Shown here piece after piece: positions 15,388 to 23,696 of a DNA stretch of 64,000 nucleotides. The translations under genes were made by a program, and so were the position numbers. The notes under the pieces are model-generated. The model saw only the letters and a list, made by a program, of their open reading frames with translations. It did not search any database and was not told where the DNA came from. How positions within the stretch are numbered: the first letter of the stretch is position 1; each line of letters begins with the position of its first letter. Source of the stretch: UBA11957 sp963603285. Lineage in GTDB: Bacteria; Bacillota; Clostridia; Lachnospirales; Lachnospiraceae. The stretch is taken from NCBI GenBank assembly GCA_963603285.1, contig CAVCMG010000006.1, forward strand, positions 1-64,000, in the 5' to 3' direction.

Positions 15388-16242
15388 ATGGCAACCATAT
15401 ACAATCAGGCTACGCTGACCTACAACGGGATCAGCACTTCATCCAATATCGCTACAGGAGAACTCGTAGAAATGCTGAGTGCGGCAAAAACTGCCACAAG
15501 ATCCACCTACAACGATACGGACTCTGTCACCTATGTGATCAGTCTCGTCAATTCCAGCGATACCGCCTACACGGATCTGACCATTACAGATAATCTTGGC
15601 GCCTATGACTTCGGTGCAAGGGTGCTGATCCCACTGGATTATATCAGTGGCTCCGCCAAATACTATGTGAACGGTACACTGCAGGGCGCGGTTACTGTTA
15701 CCGAGGGACCGCCGCTTGTCTTTTCCGGTATTTCGGTTCCGGCAGGTGGCAATGCCGTCATCGTGTATGAAGCCCGCCCCAACAGCTACGCACCACTCGG
15801 CGTGGAGAGTGAGATCCGCAACGAAGCCGTCATTTCAGGAAACGGTGTGGCCACAGATATCACGGTCAGCGAGACCATTGCACCGGCAACGGGCGCAAGG
15901 CTTCGTATCCTCAAGGAGATCACACCGTCCCTGATCACAGAGGGCAGTCCGGTGACCTACACCTTTACGATCCAGAATCTGGGCAATGTGCCAATCACAA
16001 CGACCGACAGTGCCGTGATCCGCGATATCTTCGATCCGATCCTGAATATCACAGCGGTCAGCTTCAACGGCACAGCCTGGACGGCAACGACAAATTACAC
16101 CTACGATACCACAACTGGTCTGTTCACTACGGTAGATAATCAGATCACCGTTCCGGCTGCTACCTATGTACAGGATCCGACGACCGGTGCTTACAGCATC
16201 ACCCCCGGCGTCAGCACTCTGACAGTGACAGGTACACTGTGA
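15388..16242 (+). CDS. DUF11-type repeat protein without signal peptide
   Basis: The 284-residue protein has two beta-sandwich repeats of the DUF11 type. The first includes SVTYVISLVNSSDTAYTDLTITDNL and IVYEARPNS, the second PVTYTFTIQNLGNVPITTTDS and ITVPAATY. Such domains usually occur in cell-surface proteins, yet I see no signal peptide, membrane helix, sorting motif or catalytic site. Related stand-alone proteins occur in spore-forming Clostridia, but I cannot assign a function. The start ATG 15388 has GGGAG 7 bases upstream and lies 106 bases after the binding-protein gene. Confidence 0.7.
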   Translation: MATIYNQATLTYNGISTSSNIATGELVEMLSAAKTATRSTYNDTDSVTYVISLVNSSDTAYTDLTITDNLGAYDFGARVLIPLDYISGSAKYYVNGTLQGAVTVTEGPPLVFSGISVPAGGNAVIVYEARPNSYAPLGVESEIRNEAVISGNGVATDITVSETIAPATGARLRILKEITPSLITEGSPVTYTFTIQNLGNVPITTTDSAVIRDIFDPILNITAVSFNGTAWTATTNYTYDTTTGLFTTVDNQITVPAATYVQDPTTGAYSITPGVSTLTVTGTL

Positions 16243-16303
16243 CATGTAGATATCTGTAGACTCTGCCACCGACTGTTCCTGTCAGATGTAAAACGATAAG
16301 AAA

Positions 16304-16344
16304 GCAGGAGATATATTCTCATACTACCAGAATATATCTCCTGC
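16304..16344. terminator. bidirectional terminator between DUF11-type gene and nfo
   Basis: GCAGGAGATATATTCT (16304-16319) and AGAATATATCTCCTGC (16329-16344) form a perfect 16-bp stem with a 9-base loop. AATTTT follows on the plus strand and TTTCTT on the minus strand. It separates convergent genes. Confidence 0.85.
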
Positions 16345-16421
16345 AATTTTCAGATCTCTTTTTCTTACTAAAATGCAAATCATCTCAGACCTGTCTGCTT
16401 TCAGCTGTCTGCATTTTCCAG

Positions 16422-17258
16422 CTATCCCTGTCTGTAATTTTCCTTCAGCAATGCGATCTCCGCCGCATACCCGTCCAGTTCATTCGGTGTTTCCAGATAC
16501 ACCGGGATTCCCTGCAATGCCGGGTGGTTGATGATCTGCACCATACATTCTGTGCCGATACTGCCCTGCCCGATCTTTTCATGGCGATCCTTATGGCTGG
16601 CAAAGGGATTCTTGCTGTCGTTCATATGGATCGCTTTTAGCTTATCCAGACCGATGCACAGGTCAAACCTTTCCAGCACACCGTCCAGATCCTGCACGAT
16701 ATCATATCCGGCATCGTATACATGACACGTATCCAGACATACGCCCATATGCTCCTTTAATTCTACCCGGGACAGAATCTCCTGCAGTTCTTCAAAGCTC
16801 CGTCCGACCTCGCTGCCCTTACCGGCCATGGTTTCCAGCAGTACCGTTGTGGTCTGCTCCGGCTTAAGGATCTGGTTTAAGGTATCTGCGATCATGACGA
16901 TACCTGCCTCTGCCCCCTGTCCGACATGGCTGCCGGGATGGAAATTATAGCAGTTTCCCGGCACATATTCCATGCGTTTCAGATCGTCGGCCATCGTTTC
17001 CAGCGCAAATTCCCGCACCCGGGGATCCTTCGAGCAGGGATTTAAGGTGTATGGTGCATGGGCAAGGATCTTTGTGATCCCATGCTTGGCAGCATATTCG
17101 TGATATTTTCTCACGTCCTCCGGGTCAATGGCTTTCGCCTTGCTGCCCCGAGGATTTCTTGTGAAAAACTGAAAGGTATTGGCTCCGATTTCTACGGCTG
17201 TCTTTCCCATGGCCAGAAAACCTCCCGCCGAGGAAAGATGACATCCTATGGTTAACAT
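16422..17258 (-). CDS. nfo: deoxyribonuclease IV (apurinic endonuclease)
   Basis: The 278-residue protein matches endonuclease IV, a TIM-barrel enzyme with three zinc ions that nicks DNA 5' of abasic sites in base-excision repair. Recognisable segments are IGCHLSSAGGF at the N-terminus, NFHPGSHVG, LLETMAGKGSEVG, CLDTCHVYDAGYD, HMNDSK and the C-terminal YLETPNE. These supply the His, Glu and Asp zinc ligands. The length is normal for the family. AAGGAG lies 5 bases before the ATG. It is downstream of asnS, separated by a strong terminator and a second hairpin, so it probably has its own promoter or depends on readthrough. Confidence 0.95.
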   Translation of the reverse strand: MLTIGCHLSSAGGFLAMGKTAVEIGANTFQFFTRNPRGSKAKAIDPEDVRKYHEYAAKHGITKILAHAPYTLNPCSKDPRVREFALETMADDLKRMEYVPGNCYNFHPGSHVGQGAEAGIVMIADTLNQILKPEQTTTVLLETMAGKGSEVGRSFEELQEILSRVELKEHMGVCLDTCHVYDAGYDIVQDLDGVLERFDLCIGLDKLKAIHMNDSKNPFASHKDRHEKIGQGSIGTECMVQIINHPALQGIPVYLETPNELDGYAAEIALLKENYRQG

Positions 17259-17273
17259 ATCTTCTCCTTATAT

Positions 17274-17298
17274 AAAACCGATCCGCCGGATCAGTTTT
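17274..17298 (-). other. small hairpin before nfo
   Basis: GATCCG and CGGATC around a single C (17280-17292) are extended by AAAAC (17274-17278) pairing with GTTTT (17294-17298). On the minus strand TTTTATAT follows, 16 bases before the nfo start. It could be a weak second terminator of the asnS unit or a structured nfo leader. Confidence 0.45.
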
Positions 17299-17318
17299 CA
17301 TATACATAACAAATAAAA

Positions 17319-17369
17319 GACTGCCCATGACAGAATACATTCGCTTATCATATTCTGTCACCGGCAGTC
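17319..17369 (-). terminator. terminator of the asnS transcription unit
   Basis: GACTGCC (17319-17325) pairs with GGCAGTC (17363-17369), and TGACAGAATA (17328-17337) with TATTCTGTCA (17351-17360). TCTTTTATTT follows on the minus strand. It lies about 60 bases past the asnS stop and closes the long minus-strand gene run. Confidence 0.8.
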
Positions 17370-17431
17370 CATTTACACAGTTTCCATGTCAAAGTCCTTA
17401 TCTGGCAGACCCTGGCTGACTCTTACTGCTC

Positions 17432-18826
17432 TTACAGTTCGCAGTTATTTACAGTTCTCGGGAACGGAATGACATCACGGATATTGCCCATACCGGTCAG
17501 ATACATCACGCATCTCTCAAAGCCCAGACCAAATCCGGCATGATGTGTGGAACCGTAACGGCGCAGATCCAGATAGAAGCCGTAATCCTCTTCTTTGAGC
17601 CCCAGCTCCTTCATACGGTTAACGAGAACGTCGTAATTATCCTCTCTCTGGCTTCCGCCGATGATCTCGCCGATACCCGGTACGAGGCAGTCCATGGCAG
17701 CTACGGTCTTGCCGTCATCGTTCAGCTTCATGTAGAAAGCCTTGATCTCCTTCGGATAATCGGTAACAAATACCGGACGTTTGTAGATCTTCTCTGTCAG
17801 ATAGCGCTCATGCTCTGTCTGCAGGTCACAGCCCCAGGATACCTTGTAATCGAACTCGTCGTTATGTTTTTCCAGAATCTCAATGGCCTCTGTATAGGTC
17901 ACATGACCAAACTCTGCATTTGCCACATGCTCCAGACGCTCGATCAGTCCCTTGTCCACGAAGGAATTAAAGAACTGCATCTCTTCCTTTGCATTGTCCA
18001 GCACGTAGCGGATCACATATTTCAGCATACTCTCTGCCAGAATCATATCATCCTTCAGATCAGCGAAAGCGATCTCCGGCTCGATCATCCAGAACTCAGC
18101 CGCATGGCGGGTTGTATTGGAGTTCTCTGCACGGAAGGTCGGTCCGAAGGTGTAGATATTTCGAAATGCCTGGGCAAAGGTCTCGCCGTTTAACTGGCCA
18201 CTGACGGTCAGGTTTGTCTCTTTGCCAAAGAAATCCTGGCTGTAATCGACCTTGCCGTCCTCTGTTTTCGGCAGATTGTCCATATCCAGTGTCGTTACCC
18301 GGAACATCTCACCGGCACCCTCGCAGTCGCTGCCAGTGATCAGCGGTGTATGCACATAGACAAAGCCTCTCTCCTGGAAGAACTGATGGATGGCATAGGC
18401 GATCAGGGATCTTACACGGAATACCGCCTGGAAGGTATTGGTACGCGGACGCAGGTGTGCGATGGTACGCAGATATTCAAGGCTATGGCGCTTTTTCTGC
18501 AGTGGATAATCCGGTGTGGATTCACCCTCTACGGTGATCTCTGCAGCCTGGATCTCAAACGGCTGTTTGGCATCCGGTGTGGCGATCAGTGTACCACGGA
18601 CGATAACGGCTGTACCAACATTTAAACGGGTCAGCGCATCGAAATTTTCCATTGTGTTGGCATATACAACCTGGATGGTCTCAAAAAATGTACCATCATG
18701 CACAACGAGGAATCCAAAGTTTTTGGATCCTCTGTTGTTGCGCACCCAGCCACCGATCTGGATTACCTTGTCATAGTAGCTCTCTCTGTCTCTGTAGATT
18801 TCTCTGACTGTTGTTAAGTTCATCAT
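17432..18826 (-). CDS. asnS: asparagine--tRNA ligase
   Basis: The 464-residue class II synthetase has an N-terminal OB-fold anticodon-binding domain (IGGWVRNNRGSKNFGFLVVHDG, residues 22-43) and a catalytic domain. Motif 2 contains FRAENSNTTRHAAEFWMIEPE. Motif 3 contains GLGFERCVMYLTGMGNIRDVIPFPR, whose NIRDVIPFPR ending separates AsnRS and AspRS from LysRS. GAGG lies 9 bases before the paired ATGs at 18826/18823; the 5-codon longer frame from 18841 would overlap the upstream gene's stop. It is the last gene of the long minus-strand run. I see no T-box leader. Confidence 0.95.
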   Translation of the reverse strand: MMNLTTVREIYRDRESYYDKVIQIGGWVRNNRGSKNFGFLVVHDGTFFETIQVVYANTMENFDALTRLNVGTAVIVRGTLIATPDAKQPFEIQAAEITVEGESTPDYPLQKKRHSLEYLRTIAHLRPRTNTFQAVFRVRSLIAYAIHQFFQERGFVYVHTPLITGSDCEGAGEMFRVTTLDMDNLPKTEDGKVDYSQDFFGKETNLTVSGQLNGETFAQAFRNIYTFGPTFRAENSNTTRHAAEFWMIEPEIAFADLKDDMILAESMLKYVIRYVLDNAKEEMQFFNSFVDKGLIERLEHVANAEFGHVTYTEAIEILEKHNDEFDYKVSWGCDLQTEHERYLTEKIYKRPVFVTDYPKEIKAFYMKLNDDGKTVAAMDCLVPGIGEIIGGSQREDNYDVLVNRMKELGLKEEDYGFYLDLRRYGSTHHAGFGLGFERCVMYLTGMGNIRDVIPFPRTVNNCEL

Positions 18827-18837
18827 GTTTCGTTCCC

Positions 18838-21282
18838 TCATTCTTTAAAATTTTCTATATAGGTGATAAAATGATTGCCCGACTCTTCAAACAGCGCCGT
18901 GCTGTCATTCATTCCACCGTAATATGTCTCCTGCTTTTCCGGATCATACAGCAGTACATTATAATAGTCATATCCTACGATCAGCACATAGCCGTCCTTC
19001 GTCTTTGCTGAAACGGCACGCCCCTCACTGACAAAATACAGCATCTCATCCAGCGTACAGCCGGTCAGATCCATGGCCGTATAATCCTCACCCAGAAGCG
19101 TGCTGCATTCTTCCACGCTGTAGGGGATCTGCAGGATATTCTGCGGCAGATTCTTCAGGCTCGGCGGTGCGGTCTCCCGCTTGTTGCCACGCTCCCAGAT
19201 ATACTGCTGGCTGGCATTTAATACCGTACCCATATTTTCATCTGCCAGAAGGATCGCTTCCTTCGGATCTGTCAGACTGGCCAGCAACTGTCCGTGGCCA
19301 TACACCTGATATGTGCCGTCGGCAAAGCCGTTGAACGCCACCTTCATTTCCTGATTGGCCGTGTAGCTCGAATACTTGCTGACCATCTGTACGACGTCCT
19401 CGCCCTTGACTGTCTGTGAAAAGCTTAAGTACAGGGCTTCGCCGAGATAATCGTCGCTTTTCTTGATCAGCGAAGCGCTTTCACTGGTCAGCTCTGCATT
19501 GTTGATGATCCTGTCCATCTCAGCAGAGGTATATCCGCCTTCGGCATTTTTTTTCACCCGGCTGAATTCGATGTATTCCTTGGATACGTCTGCGCCGGAT
19601 ACCCAGAAGCCGTCCTCACTGTATTTCTTTACGATATCACCGGAAAAGCTCTCGATATAGACGGTATGCATCGCAAATGTGCCGTCCGCGATATCGCTCT
19701 GATGTGCCACACCGTAGACCAGATCTTCGTTCAAAAAGCCAAGAACGCGAAGATAATCGCCCTCACCGACGCTGACCTTGTGTGTCTTGCCTGTTTCCAG
19801 ATCAAGAATGGTGGCAGAGCGCGAGGTGTCCGGACTCATCTCATCTGTCCATGCGATGGTCTTATGGGTGCTTGAAGCCACAAAGCAGGTATTACTGATA
19901 TTTTCCAGCATCGTCTCTGACGTACCATCGTTCAGATTGATGCGGTAGAGTGTATTGTTGATCCGCACATACCACTGGTTATCCGTTGTGATATACGAGA
20001 AATCCTCCAGCTCCTGCTTTAAGCAGTCCACAGACACATCGCAGGGAACAAACATCTGCTCCTTGCTGATATTCTGCTGCGGATCATAATGATAGACAGC
20101 GATACCGTTCTGCCCCTCGTGGCGGTCGGTATTCATATAGCCGTAGACAAGATAATCCACGGCACCGCTCTCTTCCACGCGGATCACCTTGATATAATGG
20201 TTCTGATTCAGCTCCCTGAGATCCAGCTCATCGCTTGTGCGGAAGCTGAAGATTTTGGTCATACGGCTCGATGTCCGGTGGAACGTATACAGCTCACCGG
20301 CCTGTACAAAGGCCGCCACATCTGCATTGGCGTCTGTCGTAACCTCGCCGTCCTCGCTGCCCACGCCAATACAGAGCCCGTTTTTATTGACAGCTGCCTG
20401 ATCCATCTGCATCAGTTGCTGTGTATTTCTGTCAAAATTCAGCAGCATGACACGGGAGCTGGCATAGCGCATACGGTAAAACTCTGTCACATAAAAATAC
20501 GCCGTCTGCTGCTCATCATTCATGGATGAAATCACATAATCCATCGTGATACTGCAGGTCGTCTCATTGATCTCCCGGATCACAGGCACTGCCTTTTTGG
20601 CGATCTGCGGATTTAAGTCTCCCCAAGTAACCCGGTTAAATGTGGATGTGATATCTACGCTGGCCAGATCCTTGTTGCTGGTGTCGCCTGCCGACTCCAG
20701 ATAGGTGGTAATGGACTTGGCCGTCTCCTTATTGACCGATTTTTCATAAAAATCTGTGACAAAATTCAGATACTGCGTGACATTCAGACCGGCGCGCTGC
20801 AACAGTCTGGTGTAATAAAACAGCTTCTCTCCATTTTTCAGCGTTACGGTAAAATGCAGCAGATATTCCTGATTCATCAGAATCGGCTCCTGCAGGGAAA
20901 ACTCGATCTCTGCTGTAGTATCCATTTTTGCCGGCAGACTCAGCTTCTGTTCTTCTACTGTTGTCTGCATATCCGGCGTTGTCACGGTATAGGAAATCTC
21001 ACTGATGGACGCCTTGTTGATGTCGATCACCACACCAAGCTTACGGTCTGTGTCCATCGGCGTAATCCCGTCCCGGATCGTATTCTCCTGCATCCGCTTT
21101 GTATAACCATACATCGGGTTGACAACGGTATCTGCCGTTTTCATATATAAGACCGGCAGGGTCGCCGACGAAAAATCCGTCGTACTCACCGTCTCCCCGC
21201 GGTTAAACACGCTGGAAAACAGAAAGACCGATGCCAGAAAAACGATCAGCAGAACAGGTATACGCAGTAAAACCTTTTTCAT
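18838..21282 (-). CDS. large membrane-anchored exported protein, function unknown
   Basis: The 814-residue protein has one N-terminal helix (VLLRIPVLLIVFLASVFLF), which makes it a type II membrane or secreted protein, followed by a long beta-rich extracellular region with six-bladed-propeller-like segments in the middle. The last 90 residues resemble a C39-like papain-fold peptidase domain: YSVEECSTLLGEDYTAMDL, VSEGRAVSAKTKDGYVLIVGYD, NVLLYDPEKQETYYGG and FEESGNHFITYI. A clear catalytic Cys is not obvious, so the domain may be inactive. GGAGG lies 11 bases before ATG 21282 and 5 before TTG 21288; either may be used. Its stop is 11 bases from asnS. Confidence 0.65.
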   Translation of the reverse strand: MKKVLLRIPVLLIVFLASVFLFSSVFNRGETVSTTDFSSATLPVLYMKTADTVVNPMYGYTKRMQENTIRDGITPMDTDRKLGVVIDINKASISEISYTVTTPDMQTTVEEQKLSLPAKMDTTAEIEFSLQEPILMNQEYLLHFTVTLKNGEKLFYYTRLLQRAGLNVTQYLNFVTDFYEKSVNKETAKSITTYLESAGDTSNKDLASVDITSTFNRVTWGDLNPQIAKKAVPVIREINETTCSITMDYVISSMNDEQQTAYFYVTEFYRMRYASSRVMLLNFDRNTQQLMQMDQAAVNKNGLCIGVGSEDGEVTTDANADVAAFVQAGELYTFHRTSSRMTKIFSFRTSDELDLRELNQNHYIKVIRVEESGAVDYLVYGYMNTDRHEGQNGIAVYHYDPQQNISKEQMFVPCDVSVDCLKQELEDFSYITTDNQWYVRINNTLYRINLNDGTSETMLENISNTCFVASSTHKTIAWTDEMSPDTSRSATILDLETGKTHKVSVGEGDYLRVLGFLNEDLVYGVAHQSDIADGTFAMHTVYIESFSGDIVKKYSEDGFWVSGADVSKEYIEFSRVKKNAEGGYTSAEMDRIINNAELTSESASLIKKSDDYLGEALYLSFSQTVKGEDVVQMVSKYSSYTANQEMKVAFNGFADGTYQVYGHGQLLASLTDPKEAILLADENMGTVLNASQQYIWERGNKRETAPPSLKNLPQNILQIPYSVEECSTLLGEDYTAMDLTGCTLDEMLYFVSEGRAVSAKTKDGYVLIVGYDYYNVLLYDPEKQETYYGGMNDSTALFEESGNHFITYIENFKE

Positions 21283-21331
21283 CTGCAATCAAACCTCCAA
21301 TTTTACTCCCCTCGCAGTCTGCAAAGCCCCG

Positions 21332-22027
21332 TCAGGCGTTGCAAAGCGCTGCGATTTTTTCTTGAAATACGGTAAAAGCCCCGCCCTCCGGCCGGTGAAC
21401 GAAATGCATCTTTTTGCCTGTCACCGGATGGGTAAATGTCAGGGAAAACGCACACAAGGCGATACCCTGTTCACCGGCAATACGCTGGCCACCGTACTTT
21501 GTATCTCCCACGATCGGCATACCTGCATGGGAAAGCTGGCAGCGGATCTGATGAAACCGGCCGGTTTCCAGCCGTATCTGTAACAGACTGCTGCCTGCCT
21601 GTGTATCCACAGACTTCCAGTACAGCACCGCCTTTTTTGCCGTTTTTGTGCCCGGCGCCATAACAAGCGCCTGCTGCTTCTGCTTGAGAAGCCAGTCCGT
21701 CAGCGCATGTTCTTCCCCGTCGGCAGTCTCTCCTTCGACCACCGCCAGATACTGCTTTTGCATGCTCTTTTCCGTGATCTGCTTTTGCAGTCCGGCTGCG
21801 GCTTTTTTTGTTCTGGCAAATACTAGAACGCCCTCTACCGGCTGGTCAAGCCGGTGCACCACATGCAGCTCCGGGATCCTGCCCCCGGCCTTTGGTGCCA
21901 GATAGTTTTTCAGGATGCTTTCCATATCTGGCCGTCCGAAGGAAGCGTTCTGTACAGCGATCCCTGCCGGTTTTGCGACACAGAGGATATGGGCATCTTC
22001 ATATAATATTTCCGGATTTGTATTCAT
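21332..22027 (-). CDS. RluA family pseudouridine synthase
   Basis: The 231-residue protein carries the RluA catalytic motif VHRLDQPVEGVLVFA, with Asp61 as the expected nucleophile. It also has KQYLAVVEG, LETGRFHQIRCQLSHAGMPIVGDTKYGG and the closing HPVTGKKMHF. These enzymes isomerise uridine to pseudouridine in 23S rRNA or tRNA. It lacks the N-terminal S4 domain of RluC/RluD, so it is a short RluA/RluE-like form; the exact target base is unknown. AAGAAG precedes the ATG weakly. It follows the small export gene in the same direction across a terminator-like hairpin. Confidence 0.85.
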   Translation of the reverse strand: MNTNPEILYEDAHILCVAKPAGIAVQNASFGRPDMESILKNYLAPKAGGRIPELHVVHRLDQPVEGVLVFARTKKAAAGLQKQITEKSMQKQYLAVVEGETADGEEHALTDWLLKQKQQALVMAPGTKTAKKAVLYWKSVDTQAGSSLLQIRLETGRFHQIRCQLSHAGMPIVGDTKYGGQRIAGEQGIALCAFSLTFTHPVTGKKMHFVHRPEGGAFTVFQEKIAALCNA

Positions 22028-22066
22028 AAATTCTTCTTTTTATCATTTACCGATACATGCAACAAA

Positions 22067-22109
22067 AGACCGCTGCGGCAGAAATGGTTTTTCTGTATCA
22101 CAGCAGTCT
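22067..22109 (-). terminator. terminator-like hairpin after the small export gene
   Basis: On the minus strand AGACTGCTG pairs with CAGCGGTCT with one mismatch, enclosing an inner CAGAAA/TTTCTG stem, and is followed by TTTTG. It lies 12 bases past the stop at 22121 and may reduce flow into the pseudouridine synthase gene. Confidence 0.6.
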
Positions 22110-22120
22110 GTTTTCTCGAA

Positions 22121-22621
22121 TCAGTGCAGCAGATTGCCCAGTACACCGTAGGAAACAATGGACATGATCACAGCTGCCAGTGCGATTCCGGCCAGAATGG
22201 CCACAGAAGATTTTTTGATATCGATCTGAAGAAGAGACGCGATCAGTGCTCCCGTCCACGCGCCGGTGCCCGGAAGGGGTATCCCGACAAACAGAAGCAG
22301 CCCCAGAAATTCGTAGTTCTGGATCTGGTCACTTCTTCCCATAGCCCGGTTTTCCAGCTTTTCCACCAGAGGGCGTAACACACGGCTCTTTTTCATCCAT
22401 CCAAAGATTTTCCGGATGAACAGCAGGATAAAGGGAATCGGCAGAATGTTTCCGATCACACATAATGGCAGTGCGGTCAGATAATTCACCTTTAACAGGG
22501 AGGCAGCCAGAAGACCGCCACGCAGTTCCAAAATAGGGAACAGCGAAATAATAAAAATCAATGCTTCCTTTGAAACATAGGGTCCAAGGTTTGCAGTAAA
22601 CCACTGTATGATTGAATCCAT
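22121..22621 (-). CDS. small multidrug export family membrane protein
   Basis: The 166-residue protein has about four helices and the pattern of the Sm_multidrug_ex family (COG2426). The key segments are FIISLFPILELRGGLLAAS near residue 25, GNILPIPFILLFIRKI, and FVGIPLPGTGAWTGALIASLL near residue 115. The family name comes from an early drug-resistance report; its fold is DedA/SNARE-associated-like and the real cargo is uncertain. GGGAG precedes the ATG. The gene starts 15 bases after hisC ends and is probably co-transcribed. Confidence 0.8.
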   Translation of the reverse strand: MDSIIQWFTANLGPYVSKEALIFIISLFPILELRGGLLAASLLKVNYLTALPLCVIGNILPIPFILLFIRKIFGWMKKSRVLRPLVEKLENRAMGRSDQIQNYEFLGLLLFVGIPLPGTGAWTGALIASLLQIDIKKSSVAILAGIALAAVIMSIVSYGVLGNLLH

Positions 22622-22636
22622 CTACTCTCCCATCTG

Positions 22637-23695
22637 TTATGCTTTACAATAGTTGGCAAGAAAAGCGATGAGCCTTTCCATCTCTTCCTGCGTACCGATC
22701 GTGATCCGCAGGTAATTGTCGATACGCGGCTTGTCAAAGTAGCGTACGATGATATGCGCTTCTCTTAATGCGGCAAAAAGCTCCTTTGCCGGGTATTTCG
22801 GATGTGCAGCAAAGATAAAGTTTGCTTTGGAGTCTCCGAAAACAAAACCAAGGCTTTTCAGCTGTTCTTTCGTCCATTCGCGGACAGCCACAACCTTTGC
22901 CGTAGTCTCTTTAAAATATGCTGTATCCAGAATGGACGCTGTACCGACTGCCAGTGCCGTGCGATCCATCGTGTAAGAATTAAACGAGTACTTCACAGCA
23001 TTGATATAGGATATCAGCTTTTTACTGCCCATGGCAAAGCCGATACGCATACCGGCCAGGGATCTGGATTTGGAAAACGTCTGCACGATCAGCACATTGT
23101 CGTACTTTTCGATCAGTGGCAGGGCGGAAACCGCGCCAAAATCCACATACGCTTCATCCACGATCACAACGCTGTCCGGATTGTGCCGCACAATATCCTC
23201 GATATCGCTCTGTCCCAGCTCCACGCCGGTCGGTGCATTGGGATTCGGGAAGATGATACCGCCGTTTTCCCGGTAGTAGTCCTCCTTACGGATCGTAAAG
23301 TCCTCTGTCAGCGGTATCTGCTCATAGGGAATCCGCAGCATATCTGCCCAGACATCGTAAAAGGAATAGGTGATATCCGGAAACAGGATCGGCTTTTCGC
23401 TGTTAAAGCAGGTCATAAAGGCCAGGGCCAGTACATCATCCGATCCAACCCCCACAAAGACCTGATCATCCGTCAGTCCATAATATGTGGCGATCGCATG
23501 TACCAGTACTTCACAGGACGGATCCGGATACAGGCGCAGATCCTTACAGTCCAGATCTGCCAGTGCTTCGTTTACCTTCGGTGACGGCGGATACGGATTC
23601 TCATTCGTATTCAGCTTGACGATATCTTTCATTTTTGGCTGTTCGCCGGGTACATACGGTACGACCCGGCGAATGTTGTTTTCCCAGTTCTGCAT
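22637..23695 (-). CDS. hisC: histidinol-phosphate aminotransferase
   Basis: The 352-residue protein is a fold-type I PLP aminotransferase with the HisC pattern: KLNTNENPYPPSP near the N-terminus, FVGVGSDDVL, FPNPNAPTGV, VDEAYVDF and TFSKSRSLAGMRIGF with the PLP lysine near residue 210, and the closing RITIGTQEEM. It converts imidazole-acetol phosphate and glutamate to histidinol phosphate. No other his biosynthesis gene is here, and HisC-like enzymes can also serve aromatic amino acids. The ATG follows the stop of the zinc-ribbon gene by one base, so translation is probably coupled. GGAG lies inside that upstream gene. Confidence 0.9.
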   Translation of the reverse strand: MQNWENNIRRVVPYVPGEQPKMKDIVKLNTNENPYPPSPKVNEALADLDCKDLRLYPDPSCEVLVHAIATYYGLTDDQVFVGVGSDDVLALAFMTCFNSEKPILFPDITYSFYDVWADMLRIPYEQIPLTEDFTIRKEDYYRENGGIIFPNPNAPTGVELGQSDIEDIVRHNPDSVVIVDEAYVDFGAVSALPLIEKYDNVLIVQTFSKSRSLAGMRIGFAMGSKKLISYINAVKYSFNSYTMDRTALAVGTASILDTAYFKETTAKVVAVREWTKEQLKSLGFVFGDSKANFIFAAHPKYPAKELFAALREAHIIVRYFDKPRIDNYLRITIGTQEEMERLIAFLANYCKA

Positions 23696-23696
23696 A

